Virus record (IMG/VR): IMGVR_UViG_3300023116_000009
Location: 1 to 64,000 of that record
Source: a virus
Direction: 5' to 3' (one strand)
Length of the DNA stretch: 64,000 nt
Below are positions 20,801-31,100 of this stretch, piece by piece. The position numbers and the translations under genes were made by a program. Numbering within the stretch: the first letter of the stretch is position 1; the number at the start of each line of letters is the position of its first letter. Below the pieces are notes generated by a model. That model saw only the letters and a program-made list of their open reading frames with translations, was not told where the DNA came from and did no database searches.

Positions 20801-22256
20801 TCAAGCGTGGGAATCTGGTCCTGAATTTAGTGTCACCAATACATATACAGAGAGTGGCGTTGGTTCTGTATGGTTTGGCACTAATTGGAAGTGGTGGTTT
20901 GATAGAGCAGCAGATTCAAGTGCAAATCGTGATTATGTAGCAACTCCTGGCAATGTAGCAGATTATGCAAATGCAGGAAGAACTTTCAAAGATGATATTG
21001 TACACGTTCAATTAACTCAAGATCTTATCAATCCAGCAAATACTGATGCATTAGTTAGTGGTTTAGAATCTGCTGGATATCCTGGAACATCAGCATTAAC
21101 TGGTCCTAATGATTTTATTCCTATTGGAAGAGTCATTGGTTATCTTAGATTGGGTCCTGTTAATGGTGTATATGACTACAAATTTGTCGTCAAACTATTC
21201 AAAAATTCTGTAACGTGGGCAGACACATATACTAATGATATTGGTACTGTAATTAACAAAAAGATTGATTGGACAAAATTTAGTTCTTCACAATTCAGCA
21301 TTAGAAAGTGGGCAAACCATGACGCTAATAGAGGTACAACTCTTGTTAGGGTATCTGATGTAACATCATCTTTAAACTTGGAAGCAAAATTATTAGCATG
21401 GACCACATCCACCAGCACTACTTCAACATATTATCAGTACACTGGAAACACTACAGCATATAGTGCTAGTTTTGGTTTAGATGCATATTTCCACAATATA
21501 GAAAGTATTCCAACACTAGAGAATACACTAGATTCTAGAGTAATTACCAATGGGTGCTGGTTGCGTGAAGAAATTATTGATGGTGTTAGAAAAACAATTT
21601 ACTTTGAGTCATTTGATCAAACACAGGGACCTTACTCAGTATATGGTAAGCATTATACTGGTACTAATCCAAGTACTGGAATGGCAGTCACTTTTACTTT
21701 AACTGGTGGAACTGAGATTAATAATGCGGTTAACTTAAAAGAAGAGAGTATCAGTGATATTAAAGTTGGCACTAGTTTACCTCAAGATCAGTACAGATAC
21801 TTACAGTTTAGAAATGAAGTATATCAATTAGTTCCAACAACTCCTACAGTTGAAGGAATCATACCATATGTAAGAGTTATTGATAGATTTACCACTCAAC
21901 CTAACACTACTGGGTATCTTCAAAACTCCACCAACCAACTCTCGGTATATACTCTTGCAAATACTACTACAAATAGAGAACTGTGCTGCCCTCCATTAGA
22001 CACATCACCACCATTTGATAGTTCACCAATTGGTCTTGCGACTACAATTAATGAACCAGATATGGCAGTTGCTGGTGGGTTGAATGTTAGAATTCTGTCA
22101 GCAAAACATCCTGTTGCTAACATTCTTGAATTGCCAAGTGGAGTTACTACATCACAACTAGATGTAGACAAGAAACTTAGAATTGAATTCAGTGGTCAGC
22201 AATATGATCTCCTGATTGGAGATGACGTACCTCAAGCAGTTAAAGACGCCAATTAA
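17820..22256 (+). CDS. giant virion structural protein with a PA14-like domain, 1478 aa
   Basis: A large beta-rich, Thr/Asn/Tyr-rich protein typical of tail fibres or baseplate adhesins. Residues ~185-330 look like a PA14 domain, a carbohydrate-binding beta barrel: a FWERGF segment, then YGGVKWNGYFKPTVSGSHRF (~230-250), with the W-G-Y and SG.H.F signature of that fold. The N-terminus (MAVKLFNRIGLRRDLDLGDL) is soluble and may attach to the baseplate. It is transcribed from a late promoter and converges with the next gene, the two stop codons sharing TTAA. A host-surface glycan-binding role is inferred. Confidence 0.75.
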   Translation: MAVKLFNRIGLRRDLDLGDLLNPEVALNNVLGTMVDEGTFTVEDIEPIKNIYVTDITSSTFLTLVGITVEFTPIVIDEETGLPAVGNADNPVAYRPFVKIKNRLDTAYFTTGEPFFYGGDGPVATYYDANKIIRLPDSLVLGKVYQIGDVVLSNNNIYRVVLPNSSTSVQLSHISGSQDGFLYQRAYDAKEVYFNGQYDPITGEDRTESDNFWERGFFLYGDKIRDSYLSSYGGVKWNGYFKPTVSGSHRFFIRSTGNVQFKFQDPSVLSSSPAKYGQPNPSYVAGISGGTTNQQTWRATLYSNLTDTTRKFVELWFETALTLATDDLVYVESLQGQLVSKQYRISTLNPSGELSSVDRIWIEVTEDFNRKNVELNQLPTVNTTGNWDASTGNKSSIRYYPYERRALKTYLNSIYKNLELPSSAYTISNNTITFTGATADYYYMQFMINDYIYDYRQRGTETHGARRFIVTSLNDNTKTVTVAIDAGYTGVNTSSNNDQLARWDPPNLFVWDATFGELVDQTYNTGAINDIISGTTRTNNLHFVARFGKNGDDGIRTKYITINQFIPQYEEHAFELSFFMKDEDIPFDLDVENKGIIFYYADENSGYDPINYKHLYDPDYEFYQIGDFKTFLDNTIPLGGTSREQGISQRTFGGEQLLTAGDQYSTFYTTLPLQSIYEPPVRWNDVATFEGTGVTAGVRRVSISDVVNIEVGNFVVQNNAADFYEENPILPAGTRVVEVLNSANAISGDAIISRVPSSTNSSTALWFFNHRGFVTTAYVFAKGDEGTLALGANRIYCHPDFPVNTVVYPLNSGSDTSFAFYDTKSRTTLFNTVITASTAVGTSNNFTSNGVTVTYTKTSATTLEVTGEGFGYVLRYKAGDFSEVKKGMVFVSNRDSSTQTFYRRIEGIEDFNNDNAGYIYFNNPYTNLTSGNMFAAVYYDKGIDIVKPLESYCNGITCSQNNYQNETVTNEDGEQEVVTYPKTDYILPTVYESLQAWESGPEFSVTNTYTESGVGSVWFGTNWKWWFDRAADSSANRDYVATPGNVADYANAGRTFKDDIVHVQLTQDLINPANTDALVSGLESAGYPGTSALTGPNDFIPIGRVIGYLRLGPVNGVYDYKFVVKLFKNSVTWADTYTNDIGTVINKKIDWTKFSSSQFSIRKWANHDANRGTTLVRVSDVTSSLNLEAKLLAWTTSTSTTSTYYQYTGNTTAYSASFGLDAYFHNIESIPTLENTLDSRVITNGCWLREEIIDGVRKTIYFESFDQTQGPYSVYGKHYTGTNPSTGMAVTFTLTGGTEINNAVNLKEESISDIKVGTSLPQDQYRYLQFRNEVYQLVPTTPTVEGIIPYVRVIDRFTTQPNTTGYLQNSTNQLSVYTLANTTTNRELCCPPLDTSPPFDSSPIGLATTINEPDMAVAGGLNVRILSAKHPVANILELPSGVTTSQLDVDKKLRIEFSGQQYDLLIGDDVPQAVKDAN

Positions 22257-24829
22257 ACCTTCTTCATAATGAGGAAAAAGTCCTCATTATTGATTGAAAT
22301 CTTTAACTTATATGCTGTTGGGTTAGTTCCTGAGACAGAGAAATTGTCTGCCAGGGACTCACCCAATGCACCGTCACCATTAACAAATTTACTATTGTCT
22401 GTTGTAAGTCCATCTCGACGCAGATCAATATCAATGCTAGTTGTAAATACTAAGTCATTGATATTAACTCTAAATGATGTGGTTTTAATTTCCCCATCAC
22501 CAATTGACCAAGGGTTATAATCACTTGAGAAAGAACGTGTCTTGTTAGCAAAGTCAGACCTTAAATCATTAGTAATTTGAGATCCAGCATCACTAATGAA
22601 AATGCCAGGAGATGCATCTTCTGCAAGTTGATTATCATTACTGTTAAACCCATCTGGATCATATGCAGTAAGAAGTCCATCAACAAAAATATCTCTCGCA
22701 TAATATAATTTACGATCTACTCTATACTTTTGGTCTTTAAGATATGAAGTTTGATCGACATTATCAATAACGTTATTAAGTTCTACAGAATATCCATCAT
22801 CAACATTATAACTGAACTGACCATCTCTACCATATTCATCAGAAATCTCTGCAGTTTCAAAAATTTCAGGTGCTTCTAAGTTTAAAACATTTTCAATGGT
22901 GAGAGTATCATCTCTTTTAAAAATTACGTCTGGAAATAGTGTTGTAGTTGGTACTGACACTCCAGAGTAAGTTGTACTTTCACTAGATGGTATTGTATAT
23001 TCCTCAGCGACTAAGATGATTTCTTTGTCTGCTTGGATATTAGATCTTGGACTAGTTTTTAAGAAATAACTATCTCTACCATTAGCATCAAAGACACCAT
23101 ATTCTACACCACTATCATTTGAAGCGACGACAGGGGAAGAATTGACAACAAATAATTGAAAGGTGTTACCAAATGTAGATCCAGCACTAAATCCGTTTCC
23201 AGATGCAACTACCACAACATAATATACTGTTTGGTTGTTAACAATAGATGTATATTTGTCAGCAATTCTATAATCAATACCACTCTGAGTATATTTGCTA
23301 CCAATTGAAATACCGATCCATGAAGTTTGAGATGTAGTGCATAACATCTTTCTACCAAATTTATTAAAGGTATCAAAGATGTTTAATTTAGATCCTCCTG
23401 AGTTATTATAAATGGTGAAGAATGGTTTAACATAACCTTCGGTGTCTAAAGTATAATTTGGATACTCTCTTACTCTAACACTAGTTGCAATAACATGTCC
23501 CAATCCAGAGGCATTAACTTCTGATGCAGATAATGATGTTGTTGCTGTAACTGGCACATACAAGTATCCAGGTGCGGCAGCAGTTGCATAATTAGGTGTC
23601 GGTGCATTTTGAATATAAGTTCTCATTAAACCAATGTCAGTAGCACTTGGTTCATCTCCAACATTGTCAATATTAATAATACTTTCAGGAAGACCTTCCA
23701 TGTATGCAACTAATGACACTGGATTTGTCCTAGTTGCTCCAGTTTCCAATCCATTTACAGTAATATAATTAGTAACCCAGTTTTTGACATCATCAAGGAA
23801 ATCTGCAAGAACAGTTTGATCAAAGTTCTGACTATTTGTGAAAAATGCTGCAAGCAGATCAATATCAAATGTACTCAATCTACCATCACCATCTACATCA
23901 TATAAAGACAGATTTGAGGTCAATTGTTCCTGTGCATATATCTTTCTATTAATATCATATGCCTTATCAGAAGAATTATTAGGAAGTACAAAGGTATTTA
24001 AAGATGATGTTAGATTTTTAAATATAGTATATTCACCATCAAGTTTAGAACTAGTGTTTGTAATTTCTACGGTAAGATCCTTATTGCTCAACGTGCTAGG
24101 ATCCCATGCATAGTTACCAACTAATATAACTCTCCAGGGGAATCCAATCAAAGTTACAGTGAATCCCTCTCCATTAATTCCTACAAACTCTCCTGGAATG
24201 TCACCATTAATGTAAGTTGAACTTCCTTGAACTCTATACTTTGATACAGATAATACATTTCCTTGAGAAAATCCAATGATAGCATCACCACTCTGCTGTA
24301 CAGTTCCACTGTTAGTGATTTCTACTGATTGAATTTGCCCTCTAAACCCAGTTGACCCAGCACCACCATCAGATACAACCACTGTTGCTGCAGCAGATTC
24401 AAATGTTCCACCACCACCTTTAAATAATACTTCATATGTACCTGGATTATAATTCTGACCTCTATCAAATGTAATATCCCTTCCTGCTAAGGGATTTGTC
24501 AGGACTCCATCATCTTCAAAACCAAAATAATCGTAATCATAATCTTCAATTAAATTAATTGGTTGAATCTCTATAATATCATTGTCTGTGTAATTATACA
24601 CAGTGTCTTTAAAGGTAAACTTTGTTCCAAGTTCAAGTGATTTACCAGATTCCTCGGTTGATGCTAAATCTCTAAACCTGTTAAAAAACAGTTGAGATTT
24701 CTCCGATGCCAATCCTTGAAATACTAATAAATCCGCTGCAGCAGTACCACCTGCCAAGTTATTGATGATTTCTTTACCATCAGTAACTTCTTGAAGATTT
24801 AACTCTTGTACAAAACCTTGATTTGCCAT
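22253..24829 (-). CDS. virion structural protein with a dockerin-type EF-hand, 858 aa
   Basis: A large Asp/Asn/Ser-rich beta protein of fibre type. Residues ~309-321 form a canonical calcium-binding loop, YDVDGDGRLSTFDIDLLAAF, with Asp at positions 1, 3, 5 and 12, as in dockerin or EF-hand repeats. Gly-rich segments elsewhere (LFKGGGGTF, VVVSDGGAGS) are typical of phage fibre linkers. It lies 5 nt downstream of the LRR protein gene. The role is probably host recognition or fibre assembly; calcium dependence is an inference. Confidence 0.7.
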   Translation of the reverse strand: MANQGFVQELNLQEVTDGKEIINNLAGGTAAADLLVFQGLASEKSQLFFNRFRDLASTEESGKSLELGTKFTFKDTVYNYTDNDIIEIQPINLIEDYDYDYFGFEDDGVLTNPLAGRDITFDRGQNYNPGTYEVLFKGGGGTFESAAATVVVSDGGAGSTGFRGQIQSVEITNSGTVQQSGDAIIGFSQGNVLSVSKYRVQGSSTYINGDIPGEFVGINGEGFTVTLIGFPWRVILVGNYAWDPSTLSNKDLTVEITNTSSKLDGEYTIFKNLTSSLNTFVLPNNSSDKAYDINRKIYAQEQLTSNLSLYDVDGDGRLSTFDIDLLAAFFTNSQNFDQTVLADFLDDVKNWVTNYITVNGLETGATRTNPVSLVAYMEGLPESIINIDNVGDEPSATDIGLMRTYIQNAPTPNYATAAAPGYLYVPVTATTSLSASEVNASGLGHVIATSVRVREYPNYTLDTEGYVKPFFTIYNNSGGSKLNIFDTFNKFGRKMLCTTSQTSWIGISIGSKYTQSGIDYRIADKYTSIVNNQTVYYVVVVASGNGFSAGSTFGNTFQLFVVNSSPVVASNDSGVEYGVFDANGRDSYFLKTSPRSNIQADKEIILVAEEYTIPSSESTTYSGVSVPTTTLFPDVIFKRDDTLTIENVLNLEAPEIFETAEISDEYGRDGQFSYNVDDGYSVELNNVIDNVDQTSYLKDQKYRVDRKLYYARDIFVDGLLTAYDPDGFNSNDNQLAEDASPGIFISDAGSQITNDLRSDFANKTRSFSSDYNPWSIGDGEIKTTSFRVNINDLVFTTSIDIDLRRDGLTTDNSKFVNGDGALGESLADNFSVSGTNPTAYKLKISINNEDFFLIMKKV

Positions 24830-24834
24830 GTTTA

Positions 24835-27800
24835 TTAATTAGTTTGAACAGTCCAACCTTTTGAATTTAATTCTTGCTTAATAACAGCAGCTCCAGTTTG
24901 AGTGGTTATCGTGCCATTAACAGTTCTGTACACTTCTACTTTTAATGATGTTCCTGTAGTGGGTGCATACCCAGGTTGGAATTCAATTTCATCGTTAGCA
25001 TAATCTAATTGAACTGCAGCATTAGGAAGAAGAACTTCCGATCCATCAATAAACAATTTCGTATTATATATGGTTTCATTGGGTGCAGTACCCAATGTAT
25101 CATTTCTAATATCTGCCGTTGCTAATGGGAATACCAACTGAGGATTTAATGGATCTAATTGATTAACTGCAATAAGTTCCTCAGCAACTAAACTTGTGCT
25201 AGTTGTAGGGGTAACTACAGTATTGGAAGTTGGTGCTCCCATATTAGGACCAGTCAAGTTAATTAATACCCCACGTCTTGGAGCAAGATTATAATTTGCC
25301 AATAAATCTTCCAAGATAAGGTCAACGTTTTGTTGATTGAGATAATTGTTGGACAAATCGAGTGATCTTATCCTAGTAAGCGTTGTCAAACTTCCAGTAT
25401 TATATGCATTGATGTTATTACTATTTAATCCGATATATTGAATATTTGGTGCTGCAGCAGAGAAATCTGGAACTGCTCCAATAATTTGATTACTACCAGC
25501 ATAAAAATAATTCAGTGCTGGTAAGTTAACAAGATTACCAATACCAGTAATAATATTACTGCTTGCATAGAAGAATCTCAATCTATTCAAATTGACTAAT
25601 TGAATAGTTCCTTTAAATTTATTGTTACGAAGGTCTACACGATATAAATTGGTGTTGCCAGAGAATGAAGGGAATGGTGTACCATCAGCAAATGCATTGC
25701 CCCAACCAACTCCATTAGAATGCAATTCTTGCAAATTGGGAGCACCGCTGGTTGCAAAGAAAGCACCATTTAGATAATTACCATTAGTATCAATAAGAAG
25801 ATAATTTAGATTAGGGAGATTAAATGTGCCATCTTGGAATTCTGCCCCATTGTATGTTTGAGTTGCTGCATCCCAAGTGCCAATATTTCTACCAAGAACA
25901 TTACTAAAGATTCTAATTTGTGTTACCTTTTGGGCATCTTGGAAGGTATCATCCCACATAATATATCTTCTTCCATGTTCACCACCATTAAATGCAGCAC
26001 CTTGACCACCAGGACGACCACCTTCAATAGAAGTGTATCTAAAGTCAACTGTTCTAAGTTCAGTGTTACCAATAAACTTAGGAATCATTCCATCTAATCT
26101 TGAAGCATAAAAATTCAAACTTCTAAGATTGGAGCAGTTTGCTAAAGCATAGTCACTTAAACTTGATGGTGTGGTATTTTCCCATAGATGATTATTCTGT
26201 GCAATTGGTTGACCACCTGGAGCTAAATGATTAACAGTAGCACCTCTTGTTGGGAATCTAGTGTAATTGCAGTTTAAACTTTGAAGTCCAGTTTTATTTT
26301 GCAATCCACTTGGAATTGGCAATGAGGTATCATAAATTGAAATACTTTGAATAGAATTCATTAACGAAAAATCAATTCCAGTTGAAGTAAGTGCTTCATT
26401 TTCACCAACTTGGAAGTTTGTAAGAGGTGACGGATCACTTCCCAATCCACCAGTTGTTGATGGATTTTCCCAAATTGGATTCAATTTAGTAAAGTAACAA
26501 TCATAGATGTTAATTGATCTCAATTCCTTCAAGTTAACTCTTGGAGTAATCTCTTGATTGACTACGTAATTGTAGAAATCATTATTATATACATCAACAT
26601 ACTTTGAAGCAGTAGTTCTATAAATTCTTCTGTTTCCCAAGTTCTGCATGTTTAAATCTCTCAATCTTGGGCATCTTGTATATAAGTCCAACACCTCAAC
26701 TTGGTTCTGATGATTAGCAATAGATGAAATGGGAGTAGTAGAACCCGCACCAACTCTTTGAGGTTCTTTAATGTAAATATAACGAACGGTGGTATTGTTC
26801 TTTGTGTATGTCTCCTTATCAAAGTAAATTCCTTTGATATCTACAGATACTGCAGGAGAACCAATGTCAAAGGTAAATGTTTGCTTCTCTTCTGTATCAA
26901 GTAAAACCGCATTATATTCGTTTAAAGTTACTTTAAGGACAAGATACTCATCAGCGTTCAAGAATGTGCTGTGCTGTGTGTAACACCCACGAATGTTTAA
27001 ATTATACAATGACGTGGGAAATTTAGTCATTGCATAACTACCAAAGAATCTTTCGTCTTCTACTGAGTTTTGGTAGATTAAATTATTTTGTACGTTTACA
27101 GTCCTCAATGTAGAATTGAAATCTGTGATCGCTGTCTTATCATTATTATAAGATGGTGTATATGTAATATCACACCAATTTGGCATCTCAGTCAAGATAT
27201 TATTAATTAACTGAAACTGAGTTACATTAGGATACTTGACATTAGGAAATACTGCGAGGTTTGCATTATTTGCAACAAGTGTTGTAATATTTTTGGGTGG
27301 GAAGTATACCCTTAACTGCCTCTCTTTAAATGTAGATGAGTTAAATCTAATTCTTGAAAGATTACTGCCGATGATACTTGGTCTACTAACAATCTCTGCT
27401 CCTGTGTCAGTATCTGTAAAAGTATAAATTGGAGTTTTGTTAACACCGTCAACATTGTATGCATTATGGTAGAAATCCATCTGCAAACTTTTGAACGCCA
27501 TTGTAAAGATCTGTGGGATTCCACGCATTGCATACACATATGCGTCTTGTCCGTTTAAATTAATTTTGATAGTTTCAGTTGGAACTTCGGTGTCAAATCT
27601 TACTGGTTCTGGAGTATCTAATACCTTCAAAATAGTTTCATTACTTCCAACAGTATAAGTACTGCTCGTTCCCAATCTAAGGGCACCCTTCAATTGTACA
27701 GATGCACCATAAGAAATTGCTTCGGTTGGATTTGCTTCAGAACCTCCACTCCATGCACTAACGCGAGATGTTGAAATATCACCATACTTAAGATCAGTTT

Positions 27801-28158
27801 TTGCAACATTTGTACCTTTATCATTTGGTACAAATTTAAACCTTACAGCACCGCCAGAAACAGCACCATATGCTTCAAGATTACCCCTCATGGGTTGTGC
27901 ATAACCAGAGGAGAGTCCAATTAAATTAGAGTATTGTCCAACGTCTGCCTTCAAACGATCAATGTATCTGGTCAGATTGACATCTAAACCAGATACTTGC
28001 TGCAAATCAATCCTATCCAAATTACCACCGATACCTTGAATAACTTCAAGATCTCTGATGTCTAATCCTAAATTATTTAACGCAGTATTTCTTGATTGAA
28101 TATCAGAGAAATTGAATGCTACTTTTAGACCAAAAAGTACTGGATTGGTAATTGCCAT
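24835..28158 (-). CDS. leucine-rich-repeat virion protein, 1107 aa
   Basis: From about residue 295 to 960 the protein has many repeats of the LxxLxLxxNxL type: RTVNVQNNLI, LQSLNCNYTRF, LRSLNFYASRLDGMIP, LRTVDFRYTSIEG, LYRVDLRNNKFKGTI, LNYFYAGSNQIIGAVP and IRSLDLSNNYL. The GxIP-type turns resemble plant-type LRRs. LRRs are protein- or glycan-binding solenoids and are unusual in phage fibres. The N-terminal 60 residues (NPVLFGLKVAFNFSDIQSR) probably attach it to the virion, and the C-terminus is beta-rich. Confidence 0.8.
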   Translation of the reverse strand: MAITNPVLFGLKVAFNFSDIQSRNTALNNLGLDIRDLEVIQGIGGNLDRIDLQQVSGLDVNLTRYIDRLKADVGQYSNLIGLSSGYAQPMRGNLEAYGAVSGGAVRFKFVPNDKGTNVAKTDLKYGDISTSRVSAWSGGSEANPTEAISYGASVQLKGALRLGTSSTYTVGSNETILKVLDTPEPVRFDTEVPTETIKINLNGQDAYVYAMRGIPQIFTMAFKSLQMDFYHNAYNVDGVNKTPIYTFTDTDTGAEIVSRPSIIGSNLSRIRFNSSTFKERQLRVYFPPKNITTLVANNANLAVFPNVKYPNVTQFQLINNILTEMPNWCDITYTPSYNNDKTAITDFNSTLRTVNVQNNLIYQNSVEDERFFGSYAMTKFPTSLYNLNIRGCYTQHSTFLNADEYLVLKVTLNEYNAVLLDTEEKQTFTFDIGSPAVSVDIKGIYFDKETYTKNNTTVRYIYIKEPQRVGAGSTTPISSIANHQNQVEVLDLYTRCPRLRDLNMQNLGNRRIYRTTASKYVDVYNNDFYNYVVNQEITPRVNLKELRSINIYDCYFTKLNPIWENPSTTGGLGSDPSPLTNFQVGENEALTSTGIDFSLMNSIQSISIYDTSLPIPSGLQNKTGLQSLNCNYTRFPTRGATVNHLAPGGQPIAQNNHLWENTTPSSLSDYALANCSNLRSLNFYASRLDGMIPKFIGNTELRTVDFRYTSIEGGRPGGQGAAFNGGEHGRRYIMWDDTFQDAQKVTQIRIFSNVLGRNIGTWDAATQTYNGAEFQDGTFNLPNLNYLLIDTNGNYLNGAFFATSGAPNLQELHSNGVGWGNAFADGTPFPSFSGNTNLYRVDLRNNKFKGTIQLVNLNRLRFFYASSNIITGIGNLVNLPALNYFYAGSNQIIGAVPDFSAAAPNIQYIGLNSNNINAYNTGSLTTLTRIRSLDLSNNYLNQQNVDLILEDLLANYNLAPRRGVLINLTGPNMGAPTSNTVVTPTTSTSLVAEELIAVNQLDPLNPQLVFPLATADIRNDTLGTAPNETIYNTKLFIDGSEVLLPNAAVQLDYANDEIEFQPGYAPTTGTSLKVEVYRTVNGTITTQTGAAVIKQELNSKGWTVQTN

Positions 28159-28161
28159 TTG

Positions 28162-31100
28162 TTATAATTGCTCTACATACGTAATGTTGATTTCGATATC
28201 TACCGCAGTGTTTCCAATTGCTCTTCCAACAATAAACACTGCTTCGGTATTTACTACGTCAGGAGTGAGAACCTTTCGATCAAAACCAAAGACATCTTCT
28301 AAATCAAAATATTTTGTCTCGTTATTAATATATAGTGTCGTAAGTCGATCGCCTGGTCTCAATATACCTTCACCTTGGGTATCAATTGTAGCAGAAGACA
28401 ATCTACTGACCTGTTGGAATGCAGCAGGTACAACATCATCATTTGGAATGATAGAACTTTGAACGGTGTCTCCGACACCATTTACATCAATTTGTCCCGT
28501 TCTTAAATTATCTTCAAGTCCATAAGTTGTCCTGTCTACACCCTCAAATAAACCACTTTGAGGGTTAATAACCTGATTGAAGTTTCTCTTCCACTGAGGA
28601 TTCTGTGTTGAGAGGTTTCCAAGTTCATCAATATCGTGTAATTCAGCACTTCGTATTCTTGCATTATCTCTCATTTTAACAAATGCATACAGAGGGAAAG
28701 CATCAAAGTCAAACACTGCTTGGTTATTTCCACCACCACTGTATGATCCAGGAGTATTATATTTGTCCTGTTCGCTATTGCCACCGTCATCAGTTCCACT
28801 GAACCATGCCTTCATTTCAACTCCATTATATGCAATATTAAATCCACCTGCAGGAATTAAAGAATTTCCATTTTCATCTACTGACCCTGCAACATCAACA
28901 TCAGTTGTAAGATCATTATCTTTAATAGGAATAATATTATATCTTACAGTTTCTTGGTTGATAGTGACTTCATATGTCTTTTCTTCCCCAGCAAATCTAG
29001 CAATTTTAGGAGTAGTGCTTACAATTCCACCCTGACCATCACTTTCATAGAAGAATTTAATATAAGACAGTGTATTTGGTGGATTATAAGCAATCTGACC
29101 ACCAAATGGACTTCCACTAGCACCATAAATCTTGACATTACCAGTTTTTCTCAAGAAATATTGAGCAGAGTTTTTATATGCATTCATGGCAGCAACTCTT
29201 TCTTGTTGAGTATCTCCCTCAAAAGATCCCTCTAAGAAGTCACCAATACCAATAGAAGTCAACTGACTTGCATCAATCTGTTCTACAAAAGTGGTGGTAG
29301 TTTCTTGCTTCTCTAATCTTGTAGTTGCACACCTACCACTAGAACTTCCTCTTGGAGTATTGATTCTGAAATCTTCCGTAAATGGAGCAATTCTTCCATA
29401 CCAATCTTCCCCATCTTCAAATCCAGTGTAACTATATGAAGTTCCATATGGATGTAGCTCTAGAGATACACTTTTATCAGCAGGGATAAACTTAACTAAC
29501 TTCTGATATGAATTGAAAGCACCAGTATCAGTGTTAAGTTCATAAGAAACCTCAGTTAAATCTTGATCGGATTGAGTTTTCCAACTCAACAATTCACCTG
29601 TTGCTTGATCAAAAATTGGTCTATATGGAGTAAATCCAATCTCCCATTCAGAAACACTTCCAGTAGAATTGCGTGTATAATTTTCTAACCATTTAAGAAC
29701 CCCAGTTGGTCCAGACAATGGCGTTGGACTTACTACCATTGTTGACTTTTGATCAAATAGTGCATCAAATGTTTCAGTATTGGGATCACCAAAGAAATCT
29801 GCAGGAACTGCAGGGTCATCTCCAATTGGATTTGTGTTAAGAACAATTCTAGCAGGATCTAATTGTCTCTCCTCATCAAGATCCCACCTTTTGCCAATAA
29901 CATATCCTAAAAGATTTGCTGTTGTTGGCATTACTCCAACAAAATCAGCGCCAACATCTCCAATATAAGTATTCCACAATCTGGTAGTACTGACCTTAGT
30001 ATAAACATCAGTAAGATCCAAATCAAATAATTTTCTCTTCTCTTCAGTAAGTACAAAACAAGGTTGAACTGTAATAGTTTCACCAGACAATCTAATGTCT
30101 GCAACTATAGAAAATTCAGAAACATCAATAAGACCAAAAGAATATGCACCAACAGCAGTTAAAGTGTATTGGAAATTAGATCCTCCACCACTACCTAAAT
30201 CAGAGTCAGCAGCAGTAAGTTGATCACCAACAGTATAATTAGATCCTTTCAAAGTTGTAGTAACTTCGGTCACTACTCCATTTTGAGCAACAATATTAAT
30301 TACTGCAGCGGTGGTGCCAGCATTGGAAGCAACGTTCATTGTGACATCACCTGTAGAATTTCCACTTCCACCCCTCAAAATAGTGTAAGTCAAGATTCCA
30401 CCAGTACCATCTACACTATCAACTCTAATCTGAATTCCTCCAGAAGCACTAAATACAAGTTCATTCACAACATAAGCATCACCAGCAGTTGTTACGGGTG
30501 TTACACCTTGAGATGTTGCAACACCATCTTCTACTACAATGTCTGCTGTCAAGTAATCACCAGTTCCTCCGCTGAGAGCAACATCCTGATATGTTCCTGC
30601 AGCGTATCCAGTGCCTTTATTTGTAATGTCGCCAACATTTCCCCTGTATTTCTTATTAACAATGTGTCCAGAATTTAGTAATGGATTGCCATTAGCATCA
30701 TCAAATGCATTAACATAATCTCCATTCCTAATATAAGTATGATTCGTGGAGGGAATAACTATTGTATATCCATTGTCCTCCACATCAAGAACATCGATAT
30801 CAATTGGAGCAAGAGTTAAAGTTGTTGAAATTTCATCAAGTGGTAACTTTTTAAATTTCCTATTTACATTATGATTGCCATTGTAAACATCTGGCATATA
30901 AATGTAAGCAGATCCTTTACATGCAACGCATTTTGTAAAGTTAATCTCTGCCATTGCATTTGTTTCACCTGGAGTTACTCCAGTTGCAGTAATCGATAAT
31001 GCTTTGGGAATAATAATCTTCTTGTTAGGAATTGATACATTGTTACCCTGGGCATCAGTGCCACCACTAACAATATTTGTTTTAGGATAAAGACCAAAAA

